A stretch of DNA of 64,000 nt from Agarivorans sp. Toyoura001. Its GTDB lineage: Bacteria; Pseudomonadota; Gammaproteobacteria; Enterobacterales; Celerinatantimonadaceae. Shown here in pieces: positions 1 through 8,615 of the stretch. A model generated the notes under the pieces. It did not search any database, was not told the origin of the DNA, and saw only the letters and a program-made list of their open reading frames with translations. The stretch's first letter is position 1. The number at the start of each line of letters is the position of its first letter. The stretch covers positions 124,001-188,000 of the forward strand of contig NZ_BJEQ01000001.1 in assembly GCF_005405585.1 (NCBI RefSeq). Reading direction: 5' to 3'. The position numbers were made by a program, and so were the translations under genes.

Positions 1-2
1 GC

Positions 3-659
3 GATATCCCTAAATCCATCGATTGCCAAATCAGTGGCCAATTAATCAGTATTAGCCAACAAAGCCAAGCAATAGCCAACCTTTATGTTGAACAAAAGCG
101 CAACCAAATCGCCATTATTGTACCGCGGCAAGCCGCACCAAACCGAGTCAGGTTATTCACCCGCGAACAACTCACCTTTCCAAAGGTACGCTTAGCTAAA
201 CACGATTTAGCCACTGGCATTCATGAGATGTATGGCGAGGGATTTGATACCAACCAAGTGATTCAGCAAACCGTTGCCTTGGTTAAAGCTAACCACATTT
301 GTGGTCAGTTAGAACGACAACAAAATTTAAAACTGTCACCCGTGCCAATAAGCGATAGCTATATGAAGCAAGCGCATAAACTCACTCCCTACCTCATTAA
401 CATGGTACAGCGTTCGCCACTCAATGTTGAGGAAATACAAAGAACTAAGCAGCAAATCGCCCAGTTAGAAAGCGGTTTTCAAGAGAATACCAAGAGCTTG
501 GTAAATTGGCTTCAGCAAACCCAAAGTAACACACCAATCGATAAGCGATTATTGGAGTATCATTTGCGTGATTTGAAGCGCGCTAATCCAAGGCTCTACC
601 TACCTAGCTCCTGTAACCAAGCTTATATTCACTCAGCTGAGCTCACTCAAACCCTATAA
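3..659 (+). CDS. Hypothetical protein, C-terminal part (cut by the window edge)
   Basis: The reading frame is open from the left edge of the window to a TAA at 657-659, giving 218 visible residues. An internal ATG at 228 exists, but the frame upstream of it is open and protein-like, so the true start probably lies outside the window. The visible part is hydrophilic and rich in Gln, with no signal peptide or membrane segment. It carries a predicted helical stretch with many Gln, Lys and Glu residues in its second half. I do not recognise the family and assign no function. The next gene starts 91 bases downstream on the same strand. Confidence 0.7.
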   Translation, partial: DIPKSIDCQISGQLISISQQSQAIANLYVEQKRNQIAIIVPRQAAPNRVRLFTREQLTFPKVRLAKHDLATGIHEMYGEGFDTNQVIQQTVALVKANHICGQLERQQNLKLSPVPISDSYMKQAHKLTPYLINMVQRSPLNVEEIQRTKQQIAQLESGFQENTKSLVNWLQQTQSNTPIDKRLLEYHLRDLKRANPRLYLPSSCNQAYIHSAELTQTL

Positions 660-750
660 CTGTGAACAAATGTGTCTCAGCGCATGTTGTTTTCGCGCTT
701 ATTCGTTATACACTACCCCTACTAAGTGATTAAGAGAGGAAGATGACACA

Positions 751-1101
751 ATGGTAACTGATAGCGAAGGTTACATTCAGCTAATTGGCTTTTTAACAGA
801 TAACCTGGCCTTATTTGAACACACTCAAGCCCAGAAAAATCCGTTAACCATTTGCGATTATGTATCTGAACAGTTATCCGAAAGTGTTATGTTGGTCTGT
901 CGCCAACATGAGCATCTTGAGAGCGAACACCGTTTCATTGTTATTCGGGAAATTGACGCCATCGTAAATGACTTAGAGCAGGTATTGTCTGGAGTGTGGA
1001 TGTCTAGCCCTACTCAGCAGCAACAGCAGTTCATTGATGAATTTGTTGGACTAATTAAGAATATGTTCGACAACCAACTGATTGCCGTCGATCCTATTTA
1101 G
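751..1101 (+). CDS. Small cytoplasmic protein, DUF3802-like
   Basis: A 116-residue acidic protein with no signal peptide or membrane segment. Its middle and end (motifs like IVNDLEQVLSGVW and GLIKNMFDNQ) recall, from memory, the DUF3802 family of Vibrio and Shewanella, whose function is unknown. Length fits that family. A purine-rich AGAGGAAG precedes the ATG at 751 by about a dozen bases. The gene ends at the same base pair where the convergent metR gene ends. I infer the family from recall only, and no biochemical role can be proposed. Confidence 0.65.
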   Translation: MVTDSEGYIQLIGFLTDNLALFEHTQAQKNPLTICDYVSEQLSESVMLVCRQHEHLESEHRFIVIREIDAIVNDLEQVLSGVWMSSPTQQQQQFIDEFVGLIKNMFDNQLIAVDPI

Positions 1102-2025
1102 TTAGTTGCTACCAAAAGCTTTAATCCCCTGTAAGTGGCTAAAACAATGCTCCCTCGCAATATCTAAAAAGGCTTCAATGTAGGCGCTGTCTTGATGACT
1201 CTCATGGCGCGCCGCATACAAGTTCTGCCACAAATGCCCGTCACCCAATTCGCGCGTAACGATATAACCTTTGTTTACATACTCGGTTAAAGCCCAATTT
1301 GGTAATACCGCTACTCCGCGACCACTGGCCACTAACTGCATCATCATTATGGTCATATCAACTTTACGCACAGCTAACGGTTCTACGCCTGCGGGATCGA
1401 GAAACAGATTAAATAAATCTAAGCGGTGGGTATCAACCGGGTAAGAAATAAGCACTTGATTGGCAAAATCCTCGGGCTCAATCACGGCTTTCTTTGCCAG
1501 TGGGTGATTTGGGCTTAACGCTAAGGTAGGTTGGTATGAAAATAAAGGCTGAAACACAATGCCCTCACAAGGCTGGGGATCAGAGGTTATCACCAAATCA
1601 AGCTGGCCTTGGGCAAGTTCAGGCAAGGGTTCAAAACTAAAACCACTGCTAAAATCTAATTCGACATCAGGCCAAAGGCCGCGGTAATTATCAATAGCTG
1701 GCATTAACCAATTAAAACAGCTGTGGCACTCAATGGCTAAATGTAGTCGCCCGGCTTGTCCGCCCACCAACCTAGCAAGCTCTCGCTCGGTATGCTGAAC
1801 TTGCTCTAGTACATTGTCGGCCAGTTCCAACACACGTAATCCCGCCATGGTGAATCGTATCGGCTTGGTTTTACGCACAAACAACTTTGCCCCAATGCGT
1901 GATTCTAACTCTTTTAACTGATGAGAAAGCGCCGATTGAGTTAAACATAAGCGCTGAGCAGCGACCACTAACGAGCCGGTTTCTCTAAGCGCTTGTAAGG
2001 TTTTTAAGTGTTTGAGTTCTAACAT
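1102..2025 (-). CDS. metR: LysR-type activator of methionine genes, MetR
   Basis: A 307-residue LysR regulator. The start MLELKHLKTLQAL matches the E. coli MetR N terminus (MIEVKHLKTLQAL), so I chose the ATG at 2025 instead of a GTG 45 bases upstream. An N-terminal winged helix-turn-helix (residues 1-60, with QSALSHQLKELE) is followed by the effector-binding domain, with the MetR-typical IECHSC and DLVITSD stretches. MetR uses homocysteine as co-effector and activates metE, metH and related genes in E. coli. None of those targets is in this window. The gene is divergent from alaA, sharing a 170-base intergenic region. Confidence in MetR instead of a generic LysR protein is high because similarity runs over the full length. 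Confidence 0.9.
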   Translation of the reverse strand: MLELKHLKTLQALRETGSLVVAAQRLCLTQSALSHQLKELESRIGAKLFVRKTKPIRFTMAGLRVLELADNVLEQVQHTERELARLVGGQAGRLHLAIECHSCFNWLMPAIDNYRGLWPDVELDFSSGFSFEPLPELAQGQLDLVITSDPQPCEGIVFQPLFSYQPTLALSPNHPLAKKAVIEPEDFANQVLISYPVDTHRLDLFNLFLDPAGVEPLAVRKVDMTIMMMQLVASGRGVAVLPNWALTEYVNKGYIVTRELGDGHLWQNLYAARHESHQDSAYIEAFLDIAREHCFSHLQGIKAFGSN

Positions 2026-2194
2026 AGTCTCGCAATGGTTTGAGGTTTTGCACGGCCAGTTTATCACCAACTATTGGTGGTTCAGCCCTTTACTAATAAA
2101 AAATCCTGAAAAAGCTCAAATACCTTCGGCAAACACTTGCATGCAACCAGAAAAAGTAAGTTAATACGTCTATTCTAAAGGGACAGAAATAATC

Positions 2195-3415
2195 ATGTAT
2201 CAAATAGAGAAGTCACATAAGCTAGATAACGTATGCTACGACATTCGTGGTCCGGTATTAAAACAAGCTAAACGCCTCGAAGAAGATGGCCACCGAGTAA
2301 TCAAGTTAAATATTGGCAACACTGCCGAATTTAACTTTGAAGCCCCGGAAGAAATTCTAGTAGACGTAATTCATAACCTACCTACTGCCCAAGGTTACTG
2401 TGACTCCAAAGGTTTGTTCTCTGCCCGTAAAGCGGTGATGCATCATTATCAGTTACAAGGTTTACGCACCACCACCTTAGAGGACATTTATCTCGGGAAC
2501 GGGGTAAGCGAACTTATCGTTATGGCCATGCAAGCGCTATTAAATAATGGCGATGAAATGCTAGTGCCCTCACCCGACTATCCATTATGGACAGCAGCGG
2601 TAACACTCTCTGGTGGTAACCCGGTTCATTATGAATGCGATGAAGAAGCCGGCTGGTTCCCAGATATCGAAGATATTCGCAGTAAAATCACACCGCGTAC
2701 TAAAGGCTTAGTGGTTATTAACCCTAATAACCCAACCGGTGCGGTATACAGCAAAGAATTACTGCTTGAATTGGTAGAGCTTGCCCGCCAACACAACCTT
2801 ATTTTGTTTGCTGACGAAATCTACTCAAAAGTGATTTACGATGAAGCACTGCACGTGCCTCTATCCACCTTGTCAGACGATGTATTAACGCTCACCTTTA
2901 ACGGTTTATCTAAAGCTTATCGCGTATGTGGTTTCCGCTCTGGTTGGTTGTTAGTAAGCGGGCCGAAACATCGTGCTAAAGATTATATAGACGGATTAGA
3001 TATGCTGGCGTCTATGCGCCTTTGTGCCAATGTACCGGTACAACATGCCATTCAAACCGCCCTAGGTGGCTACCAAAGTATTAACGAGCTTATTGTCCCA
3101 GGTGGTCGATTATACGAACAGCGAAACCTAGCTTGGGAATTATTAAATGATATCCCAGGGGTAAGCTGCGTTAAACCACAAGGGGCTATGTACTTGTTCC
3201 CTAAACTGGACGTTAAGAAGTTCAATATTAAAGACGACCAGCAGTTTGCATTAGATTTATTGCAACAAGAGAAGATTTTAGTGGTACAAGGCACCGGCTT
3301 TAACTGGAGCAAACCCGATCACTTCCGCATTGTATTTCTTCCTCGAGAAGAAGAACTACGAGAAGCTATTGGCCGTATCGCTACCTTCCTTGACGGTTAT
3401 CGCCAAGCGGACTAA
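2195..3415 (+). CDS. alaA: Glutamate-pyruvate aminotransferase AlaA
   Basis: A 406-residue class I PLP aminotransferase, nearly collinear with E. coli AlaA (YfbQ, 405 residues), which makes alanine from pyruvate and glutamate in the cytoplasm. Strongly conserved stretches include the N terminus (LDNVCYDIRGPVLKQAKRLE), the PLP-contacting NPNNPTG near residue 177, and FNGLSK with the Schiff-base lysine at about K240. The ATG at 2195 follows AAAGGGACAG. A strong terminator follows 20 bases after the stop, so it is probably transcribed alone. The dGTPase gene downstream is reminiscent of E. coli, where alaA neighbours the nucleotidase gene yfbR. Confidence 0.93.
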   Translation: MYQIEKSHKLDNVCYDIRGPVLKQAKRLEEDGHRVIKLNIGNTAEFNFEAPEEILVDVIHNLPTAQGYCDSKGLFSARKAVMHHYQLQGLRTTTLEDIYLGNGVSELIVMAMQALLNNGDEMLVPSPDYPLWTAAVTLSGGNPVHYECDEEAGWFPDIEDIRSKITPRTKGLVVINPNNPTGAVYSKELLLELVELARQHNLILFADEIYSKVIYDEALHVPLSTLSDDVLTLTFNGLSKAYRVCGFRSGWLLVSGPKHRAKDYIDGLDMLASMRLCANVPVQHAIQTALGGYQSINELIVPGGRLYEQRNLAWELLNDIPGVSCVKPQGAMYLFPKLDVKKFNIKDDQQFALDLLQQEKILVVQGTGFNWSKPDHFRIVFLPREEELREAIGRIATFLDGYRQAD

Positions 3416-3435
3416 ACCAAGTAAAGTGAATTAGA

Positions 3436-3458
3436 GGGCGCTAACTGCGCCCTTTTTT
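3436..3458 (+). terminator. Rho-independent terminator of alaA
   Basis: A 6-bp GC-only stem (GGGCGC / GCGCCC) with a 5-base loop is followed directly by six T residues. It lies 20 bases after the alaA stop codon. Confidence 0.9.
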
Positions 3459-3545
3459 ATTGCTTTTTGCCTTAGCATAAGGTCATGTTATTTTTAGAAA
3501 ATGTGTTGTACTGTAAACAACATCATTTTTTAAAGAGCCACTTGA

Positions 3546-4847
3546 ATGAATGCACTGAGTGAACAAGCCGGTACAGCACGCTACGCAGAAGATCAAAGCC
3601 AACGTCGTAACGACCACCGTAACTCTTGGCAACGGGATCGCGCCCGCATCCTCCACTCAGCCGCTTTTCGTCGTTTGCAAAATAAAACTCAGGTGCTGAG
3701 CATTGGTAATAACGACTTTTACCGCACGCGCCTCACTCACTCTCTCGAGGTTGCTCAAATTGGCACCGGCATTGTTGGCCACTTACACACCGTTAAGCAT
3801 GCTCAAAACCATTGTCTTCCAGAGCTAAACTTAATAGAAAGCTTGTGCTTGGCTCATGATATTGGCCACCCTCCTTTCGGACATGGCGGAGAGGTAGCGC
3901 TTAACTATATGATGCGCGACGATGGCGGCTTTGAAGGCAACGCGCAAACCTTTCGCATTCTTACCAAGCTAGAACCCTACACCAAAAATAACGGGATGAA
4001 CCTCACTCGCCGAACTTTGCTAGGCATAATGAAGTACCCCTGTTTGCTCAGTCAGCTCCAACGCCAGCCCTTGCCACCTGTAGCTAAAAGCTTTCGCCAG
4101 CTCAAGGTTGCAGATTGGGCGCCAGCTAAAGGTGTTTACGATGACGACAAACATTTATACGACTGGGTATTAGCCAGCGTATCAGAACAAGACCGAGAAC
4201 AGTTTGTTCACTCCAGAAACATGGGCGAGCAACAACACCGTAAATCAAGCTTTAAGTCTCTAGACTGTTCAATTATGGAGTTAGCCGATGACATTGCTTA
4301 TGGGGTGCATGACTTAGAAGATGCCATTGTAATGGGCATTGTGAATCGCCATGATTGGCAAGAACAAGTGGCCTCTGCCATCGCCGATATTAAACAATGC
4401 TGGTTAGCGGATGAAATAGGCCCTCTATCGGTCAAACTGTTTAGTCGTCACCATTACGACCAAAAAGACGCCATAGGGAGTTTAGTTAACGCCTTTATCA
4501 CCTCTATTAGTTTGCAAGAGCAACAGCGCTTTGGCGAGCCCTTATTAGATTTACAAGCCAGAATGGACCCACCAATGGCGCAAGCGCTAGAAGTACTCAA
4601 GCGCTTTGTATTGCATTATGTTATTCAAACACCAGAAATTGAAATGGTGCGCTTTAAAGGCCAGCAAGTAGTAATGGAGTTATTCCAAGCATTCGCTAGT
4701 GACCCAATGCGCCTCTTACCCCTTAATACCCGTAGGCGCTGGCAGCAAGCCGGAGAAGACGGAGATAGCCAAGCGCGTGTTATTGCCGACTACATAGCCG
4801 GCATGACTGATGATTACGCAAACCGACTGTTCCAAACCTTGTTTTAA
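3546..4847 (+). CDS. dgt: dGTPase-like deoxynucleoside triphosphate triphosphohydrolase
   Basis: A 433-residue HD-superfamily protein of the bacterial dGTP triphosphohydrolase family, the shorter type usually annotated as dGTPase-like type 2. This family cleaves dNTPs to nucleoside and triphosphate in the cytoplasm. The metal-binding residues are visible: H65 in RLTHSLEV, H104-D105 in LAHDIGHPPFGHGG, and a later Asp in MELADDIAYGVHDLED near residue 247. The N terminus (RNDHRNSWQRDRARILHSAAFRRLQNKTQV) is the characteristic nucleotide-binding segment. It is probably monocistronic, with a terminator upstream and about 275 bases of non-coding DNA downstream. The substrate may be broader than dGTP. 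Confidence 0.9.
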   Translation: MNALSEQAGTARYAEDQSQRRNDHRNSWQRDRARILHSAAFRRLQNKTQVLSIGNNDFYRTRLTHSLEVAQIGTGIVGHLHTVKHAQNHCLPELNLIESLCLAHDIGHPPFGHGGEVALNYMMRDDGGFEGNAQTFRILTKLEPYTKNNGMNLTRRTLLGIMKYPCLLSQLQRQPLPPVAKSFRQLKVADWAPAKGVYDDDKHLYDWVLASVSEQDREQFVHSRNMGEQQHRKSSFKSLDCSIMELADDIAYGVHDLEDAIVMGIVNRHDWQEQVASAIADIKQCWLADEIGPLSVKLFSRHHYDQKDAIGSLVNAFITSISLQEQQRFGEPLLDLQARMDPPMAQALEVLKRFVLHYVIQTPEIEMVRFKGQQVVMELFQAFASDPMRLLPLNTRRRWQQAGEDGDSQARVIADYIAGMTDDYANRLFQTLF

Positions 4848-4881
4848 ATCGTGAGCCAGCTTGTTAACCCACCATTAAAAC

Positions 4882-4911
4882 CACCCTTAGCGTACTACCT
4901 CACTAAGGGTG
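4882..4911. repeat. 9-bp inverted repeat after dgt
   Basis: CACCCTTAG and CTAAGGGTG form a perfect 9-bp inverted repeat around a 12-base spacer, 34 bases after the dgt stop. No T-run follows on either strand, so it could be a Rho-dependent 3' end or a processing hairpin. The rest of the 275-base gap to the CBS gene shows nothing else that I can name. Confidence 0.45.
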
Positions 4912-5122
4912 TAAACCTCAAACACAGCAAAGTTTTTGACGTATTTTGCAGCAGAACATTACCCATTTTGCAAAGTATTCAATTGTATTTTTAGCGCTTT
5001 TTCTAGCGATACGACAAGTCTTAACCAGCGCCCCAAAAAGCGTTAAATTCGTTGATTTTTATCAAGTCGCTTTCCCCCTAAACCACTAGATTTAAGAGAG
5101 ATAAACAACAAGAGGTATCGTT

Positions 5123-5572
5123 ATGATTAAAATTGCAGACATCATGACAACTAACCCCCATACCGCCTCAGAGCAAACTACGCTAGAGCAAGCGATTAGC
5201 CTGTGCAATGAACATAAGATCCGCCACATTCCCATCGTCGATAATCAGCAAAACCTCATTGGCCTAGTGAGCGAGCGCACTTTGTTAGCGGCACAAGAGT
5301 CTTCACTTAGTAACACAAGCAAAGAACAGCGCACCGCTCACGAACAACAAATTATGCTTTGCCATATTATGGTGACCAAGTTACATACTGTAGATCCAGA
5401 GGCTGGTGTAGGAGAAGCAGCAAGGCATATAGAGCGTTATCGAATTGGATGCTTACCCGTGGTAGACGGTAAAAAGCTGATAGGTATTATTACCGATACT
5501 GATTTTGTTGGTGTGGCAATTTCTTTGTTAGAAATGTTAGCAGAACAAGAGCCTTTACACTCAGACCCTTAG
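5123..5572 (+). CDS. Two-CBS-domain protein
   Basis: A 149-residue cytoplasmic protein made almost entirely of two CBS domains, at residues 1-60 (VADIMT-like IADIMTTNPHTAS, then RHIPIVDNQQNLIGLVSE) and about 78-140 (CHIMVTKLHTVDPEAGVGEA, then GCLPVVDGKKLIGIITDTD). Paired CBS domains form a Bateman module that usually binds adenine nucleotides. With no attached enzyme it may regulate a partner in trans, but no partner is evident here. An AAGAGG motif precedes the ATG at 5123. The gene stands alone between two non-coding stretches. Confidence 0.85.
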   Translation: MIKIADIMTTNPHTASEQTTLEQAISLCNEHKIRHIPIVDNQQNLIGLVSERTLLAAQESSLSNTSKEQRTAHEQQIMLCHIMVTKLHTVDPEAGVGEAARHIERYRIGCLPVVDGKKLIGIITDTDFVGVAISLLEMLAEQEPLHSDP

Positions 5573-5672
5573 GTAATATTACAACAATATTACAAATTTT
5601 AGTGACGCACCACTAACTAATACACGAACATAAATTAAATTTTAGTAAAAAAATTACAAATTGAGGTTGTTT

Positions 5673-5688
5673 TGTGAGCTGCGTCACG
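5673..5688 (+). promoter_or_regulatory. CRP-type operator
   Basis: TGTGA-N6-TCACG matches the CRP consensus TGTGA-N6-TCACA at nine of ten conserved bases. A possible -10 element (CATAAATT) begins at 5701. The box stands at the upstream end of a hairpin-rich, non-coding stretch that ends in a terminator at 5864. Its position suggests it controls that stretch and not the hydrolase gene at 6040. Confidence 0.6.
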
Positions 5689-5713
5689 ATAGGATTGCAC
5701 CATAAATTGTTTG

Positions 5714-5864
5714 GCGCTTTCATCCTATGGCGCTGTATTCAGCCGATACTGAATTTGTCGATTTATGGGGCCGCTAATCGCCCCTGCTATTTTGCGCTTT
5801 AGCTGTAGCACGTATTAGTCATTCCTTATGTTTTTTTAGTCCAGCCTAGCGCTGGATTTTTTTT
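5714..5864 (+). ncRNA. Candidate small RNA, possibly CRP-controlled
   Basis: About 150 bases between a CRP box and a strong intrinsic terminator contain no convincing gene but at least three perfect hairpins. These are ATTCAG/CTGAAT (5737-5754), GGGGC/GCCCC (5767-5784) and the terminator stem (5840-5856). Only a 16-codon ORF without a ribosome binding site lies inside (ATG at 5727). It does not resemble Spot 42, CyaR, ArcZ or other sRNAs I know. The 5' end is a guess from the possible -10. It could instead be a long untranslated leader, but the terminator separates it from the next gene. Inference, moderate confidence. Confidence 0.42.
5840..5864 (+). terminator. Strong Rho-independent terminator
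   Basis: TCCAGC / GCTGGA stem with a 5-base loop, followed by eight T residues. No gene on the plus strand ends nearby (the CBS gene ended 265 bases earlier), so it must end a non-coding transcript or a very long 3' UTR. Confidence 0.85.
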
Positions 5865-6039
5865 ATCTGCTTCTCCTACCCCGTACGCCAATTAATCGTT
5901 AACAGATAAACAATACCCCTCAGAAATGCTAGAATTTTCCGTTCCTTAGTTTGCGTTGCTCGGTATGACAATGCTTATCGACAGCAATATGTTCTGATCA
6001 CTTAAGCCCGGTTAATAGCCACTGTTACGGATAATAAAC

Positions 6040-6879
6040 ATGCACGCTCGAATACTCACGTTGGGGTTAGTTCTTTTAAGCAGTTGCTGCATCGCCGAGG
6101 ATAACGGCGAAACCCTATGGATCCCAATGATCGATCCAGGGCTATTGTGGGACAGCGAGATAAGGCTTGAGGCAACTCTTTACAAACCTATTGGCGAAGG
6201 CCCATTTCCCTTAGTCGTGTTTAATCATGGGTCTACCGGTCCTGGCATTATTGATAAAGACTTGAGCATTAAACCTTGGGGTTTAGGCGCTTACCTTACT
6301 AAGCACAATATCGCGTTGTTAGTGCCTATGCGCCGTGGCCGCGGTAACTCTGAAGGCGAGTATAAAGAATCTTACAATTGCAGTGTAAACAGCGTGGAAG
6401 CAGGCCTGCATTATGCGCAACAAAGTTTAGACGCTATTTTCGCTTTTATAAAACAGCAAACTTGGGTCGACCAAGACAAAATCTTAATCAGTGGTAATTC
6501 TCGTGGTGGATTACTGTCGGTGATGTACGCCGCCAAACACCCCTCATTGTTTAAAGGTGTGGTTAATTTTTCAGGTGGCTGGATGGGTGAGCAATGCCAA
6601 ATAAACGCCGAGAGTGCCAGCAACCTTGGTTTGTTCGCACAAGCAGCACAAAATAACCCGCTGCCACATTTGTTTATCTACGGACGTAACGACGCCTATT
6701 ACTCTGACAGCACCATACAAAGTTACGTAAACGCATTTGCTGAACATTCCTCTCAAGTAGAATTTCAGTTCTATCAATTGGGTGACGGCATCAATGGCCA
6801 TGAAGTGTTTTATAACTATGGTGATTTATGGCTCTATGGATACAATCAGTTCTTAAAGCAAACGGGCATGCTAGAGTAA
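6040..6879 (+). CDS. Exported alpha/beta hydrolase (dienelactone hydrolase-like), probable lipoprotein
   Basis: A 279-residue alpha/beta-hydrolase. The N terminus is a signal sequence with a lipobox-like LSSC ending at C16, so it is probably a lipoprotein. The nucleophile elbow G-N-S-R-G appears near residue 152, an oxyanion-type FNHGS near 61, and a plausible acid and histidine in IYGRNDAYY and the GHEVF segment near the C terminus. Such proteins are often annotated as dienelactone hydrolases or prolyl oligopeptidase-like hydrolases, but the substrate cannot be read from sequence. It is followed 52 bases later by acpH on the same strand. Confidence 0.75.
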   Translation: MHARILTLGLVLLSSCCIAEDNGETLWIPMIDPGLLWDSEIRLEATLYKPIGEGPFPLVVFNHGSTGPGIIDKDLSIKPWGLGAYLTKHNIALLVPMRRGRGNSEGEYKESYNCSVNSVEAGLHYAQQSLDAIFAFIKQQTWVDQDKILISGNSRGGLLSVMYAAKHPSLFKGVVNFSGGWMGEQCQINAESASNLGLFAQAAQNNPLPHLFIYGRNDAYYSDSTIQSYVNAFAEHSSQVEFQFYQLGDGINGHEVFYNYGDLWLYGYNQFLKQTGMLE

Positions 6880-6931
6880 TTCACCTGCAGTTTTACCGCC
6901 TTAGGTCGTTACTCTGATATATGCTTATTGA

Positions 6932-7531
6932 ATGAATTACCTTGCGCATTTCCATATCGCCCAATACACCAATACCTCTATACCCGGGGCATTACTTGGC
7001 GACTTTGTGAAAGGTAATCAGTGGCAACATTATCCTGAGCCTGAACAGCTAGGGATATTATTGCATCGGCATATAGACAGTTTTACCGATCAACAGGTTG
7101 CTCAACTAAAGCTTAATCTCTGCTTTCATCCAACAATGCGCCGCTATGCAGGCATCGCCTTAGATGTATATTTTGATTATTTGTTGAGCCAACATTGGCC
7201 TCACTATCACTCTGGCTCGAGAGATGATTTTATTACGCATTGCTACCAACAGCTGCACAATTACCCGCTCAAAGAACGCGCGCTGGTTACTGCCACGCAT
7301 ATGCGCGAATACGATTGGCTTACCCACTACAATGACCATCAGCAAATAACTGGAACTTTAAAAGCAATAAGTCGTCGACTCCGTCGCCCAACTAAGCTTG
7401 AATTGATGTTAGATGACATAGATAAACATAGCCAAACTATAGATCAGGCCTTTTCTGAGCTTTACCCACTGGTGTTAAAGAGGGTGATTAAATTTGTAAA
7501 CGAATTTAATCTAGAAAGTTCAAGTCATTAA
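6932..7531 (+). CDS. acpH: Acyl-carrier-protein phosphodiesterase AcpH
   Basis: A 199-residue protein of the AcpH (YajB) family, which removes 4'-phosphopantetheine from holo-ACP in the cytoplasm. The start MNYLAHFHIA, then LLGDFVKGN, HRHIDSFTD and a central LDVYFDYLLSQHW block line up with E. coli AcpH (MNFLAHLHLA, LLADFVRGN, HRRIDVLTD, LDVMWDHFLSRHW). Length fits (E. coli 193). It ends at a bidirectional terminator shared with the convergent lipoprotein gene. Confidence 0.9.
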   Translation: MNYLAHFHIAQYTNTSIPGALLGDFVKGNQWQHYPEPEQLGILLHRHIDSFTDQQVAQLKLNLCFHPTMRRYAGIALDVYFDYLLSQHWPHYHSGSRDDFITHCYQQLHNYPLKERALVTATHMREYDWLTHYNDHQQITGTLKAISRRLRRPTKLELMLDDIDKHSQTIDQAFSELYPLVLKRVIKFVNEFNLESSSH

Positions 7532-7533
7532 AA

Positions 7534-7553
7534 AGAGGGTAAGCCCTCTCTTT
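7534..7553. terminator. Bidirectional terminator between acpH and a lipoprotein gene
   Basis: AGAGGG / CCCTCT stem with a 4-base loop. T-rich sequence follows on both strands, and converging genes end on both sides. Confidence 0.8.
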
Positions 7554-7569
7554 AATCAAATCGAAATAA

Positions 7570-8400
7570 TTAAAGCAAAGAGTCGATGGGAGCGTATGAA
7601 AAATGGCATAAACTCTGTGGGTCAGAGCCCAATTCGGCTTCTTTAATTAACGCAACCGAAGCTAACTCGTAATCAGTTGCGCCATTACGCATATCTAATC
7701 GAAGAATCTCATCTACCTGGGCAATATCAAAATCACCTCGAGTATCAGTATTATTAACCAAACAAGATACAGGAATTAGTACCGCATTCCATTCACCGTT
7801 AGTTTGTATCTCTTGCATTTTAGTTTGGTGAAAAAACATATTGGCGCGATTAACATAGTCAATCACATTACCTTCGCCATCACTTGTTCCCAAATTAGTT
7901 TGCATTGAAAATAGGTTGAACTGGCCAACAATGTCGTTCCAATCTACCGTGTTATCCACGTAAGTTGCTAATCCAACTTTCATCAGTAACACAAAGGCAC
8001 CTGATGATTCAAACTCACTCAAATCCATAGATTTGTTTGCAACTAGCTTTAGGTAAGCTTCTGATTCAGATGCAGTTGTAGAAATAGCTAACGACTCAAT
8101 CAGATCCCCTTCAACCTCTACAGTGCTGCCCGTTTCAACTGTGATACCAGAATCACTGTAACGTTGGTTCATTGTATACTCATGATCGGAAAACCCATCA
8201 GCGCTTCCAACCAATAAACGTAAACCTGGGTAAACCTCGCTTCCCTCAAGTAAAATATTGATATCTTTCAAAGGTTCAGGAGTAATTAATGGCGTAGAAG
8301 GCGAATCACCGCCAGCACTACCACCGTCACTACCTCCACCACAACCACTCAATAATAAGGCGATACATGAAATTCCCGATACCAATAACTTGTACTTCAA
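7570..8400 (-). CDS. Exported lipoprotein with a C-terminal beta-sandwich-like region
   Basis: A 276-residue protein starting at a TTG at 8400 with a strong GAGGG eight bases upstream; no better ATG exists. The signal peptide ends in the lipobox LLSGC (C20), followed by a Gly/Ser linker. The C-terminal half (residues about 120-260, including GEWNAVLIPVSCLV and DIAQVDEILRLDMRNG) recalls the ExoP/galactose-binding-like beta-sandwich found after GH3 domains, but this is recall only. The upstream region (8401-8540) is AT-rich with no clear operator. Function unknown; carbohydrate binding at the outer membrane is a guess. Confidence 0.7.
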   Translation of the reverse strand: MKYKLLVSGISCIALLLSGCGGGSDGGSAGGDSPSTPLITPEPLKDINILLEGSEVYPGLRLLVGSADGFSDHEYTMNQRYSDSGITVETGSTVEVEGDLIESLAISTTASESEAYLKLVANKSMDLSEFESSGAFVLLMKVGLATYVDNTVDWNDIVGQFNLFSMQTNLGTSDGEGNVIDYVNRANMFFHQTKMQEIQTNGEWNAVLIPVSCLVNNTDTRGDFDIAQVDEILRLDMRNGATDYELASVALIKEAELGSDPQSLCHFSYAPIDSLL

Positions 8401-8540
8401 AATAGATCCCTCTATAAATTTCGTTAAAATAAATTCACGGTCGGGTTATAACCTAAGCCATATTAGAATGAAACAATAAATATCAAACATCTAAAATAAA
8501 AGCATAAATATTAATAGTTATGACAGATAAATTAATAAAA

Positions 8541-8566
8541 GAAAAAGAGCAGCCCTTAGGCTGCTC
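8541..8566 (-). terminator. Terminator of aceA
   Basis: GAGCAGCC / GGCTGCTC, an 8-bp perfect stem with a 4-base loop. On the minus strand it is followed by TTTTTC, about 50 bases after the aceA stop. Confidence 0.9.
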
Positions 8567-8615
8567 AAATAGGTGTTACATAGCGTTTTTATTATTAGTG
8601 TCTAAGTAGTAAACC

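Noticed and set aside
5727-5777. 16-codon ORF inside the candidate small RNA
   Set aside because: No ribosome binding site, and it coincides with the hairpins. Could be revisited if the RNA is confirmed.
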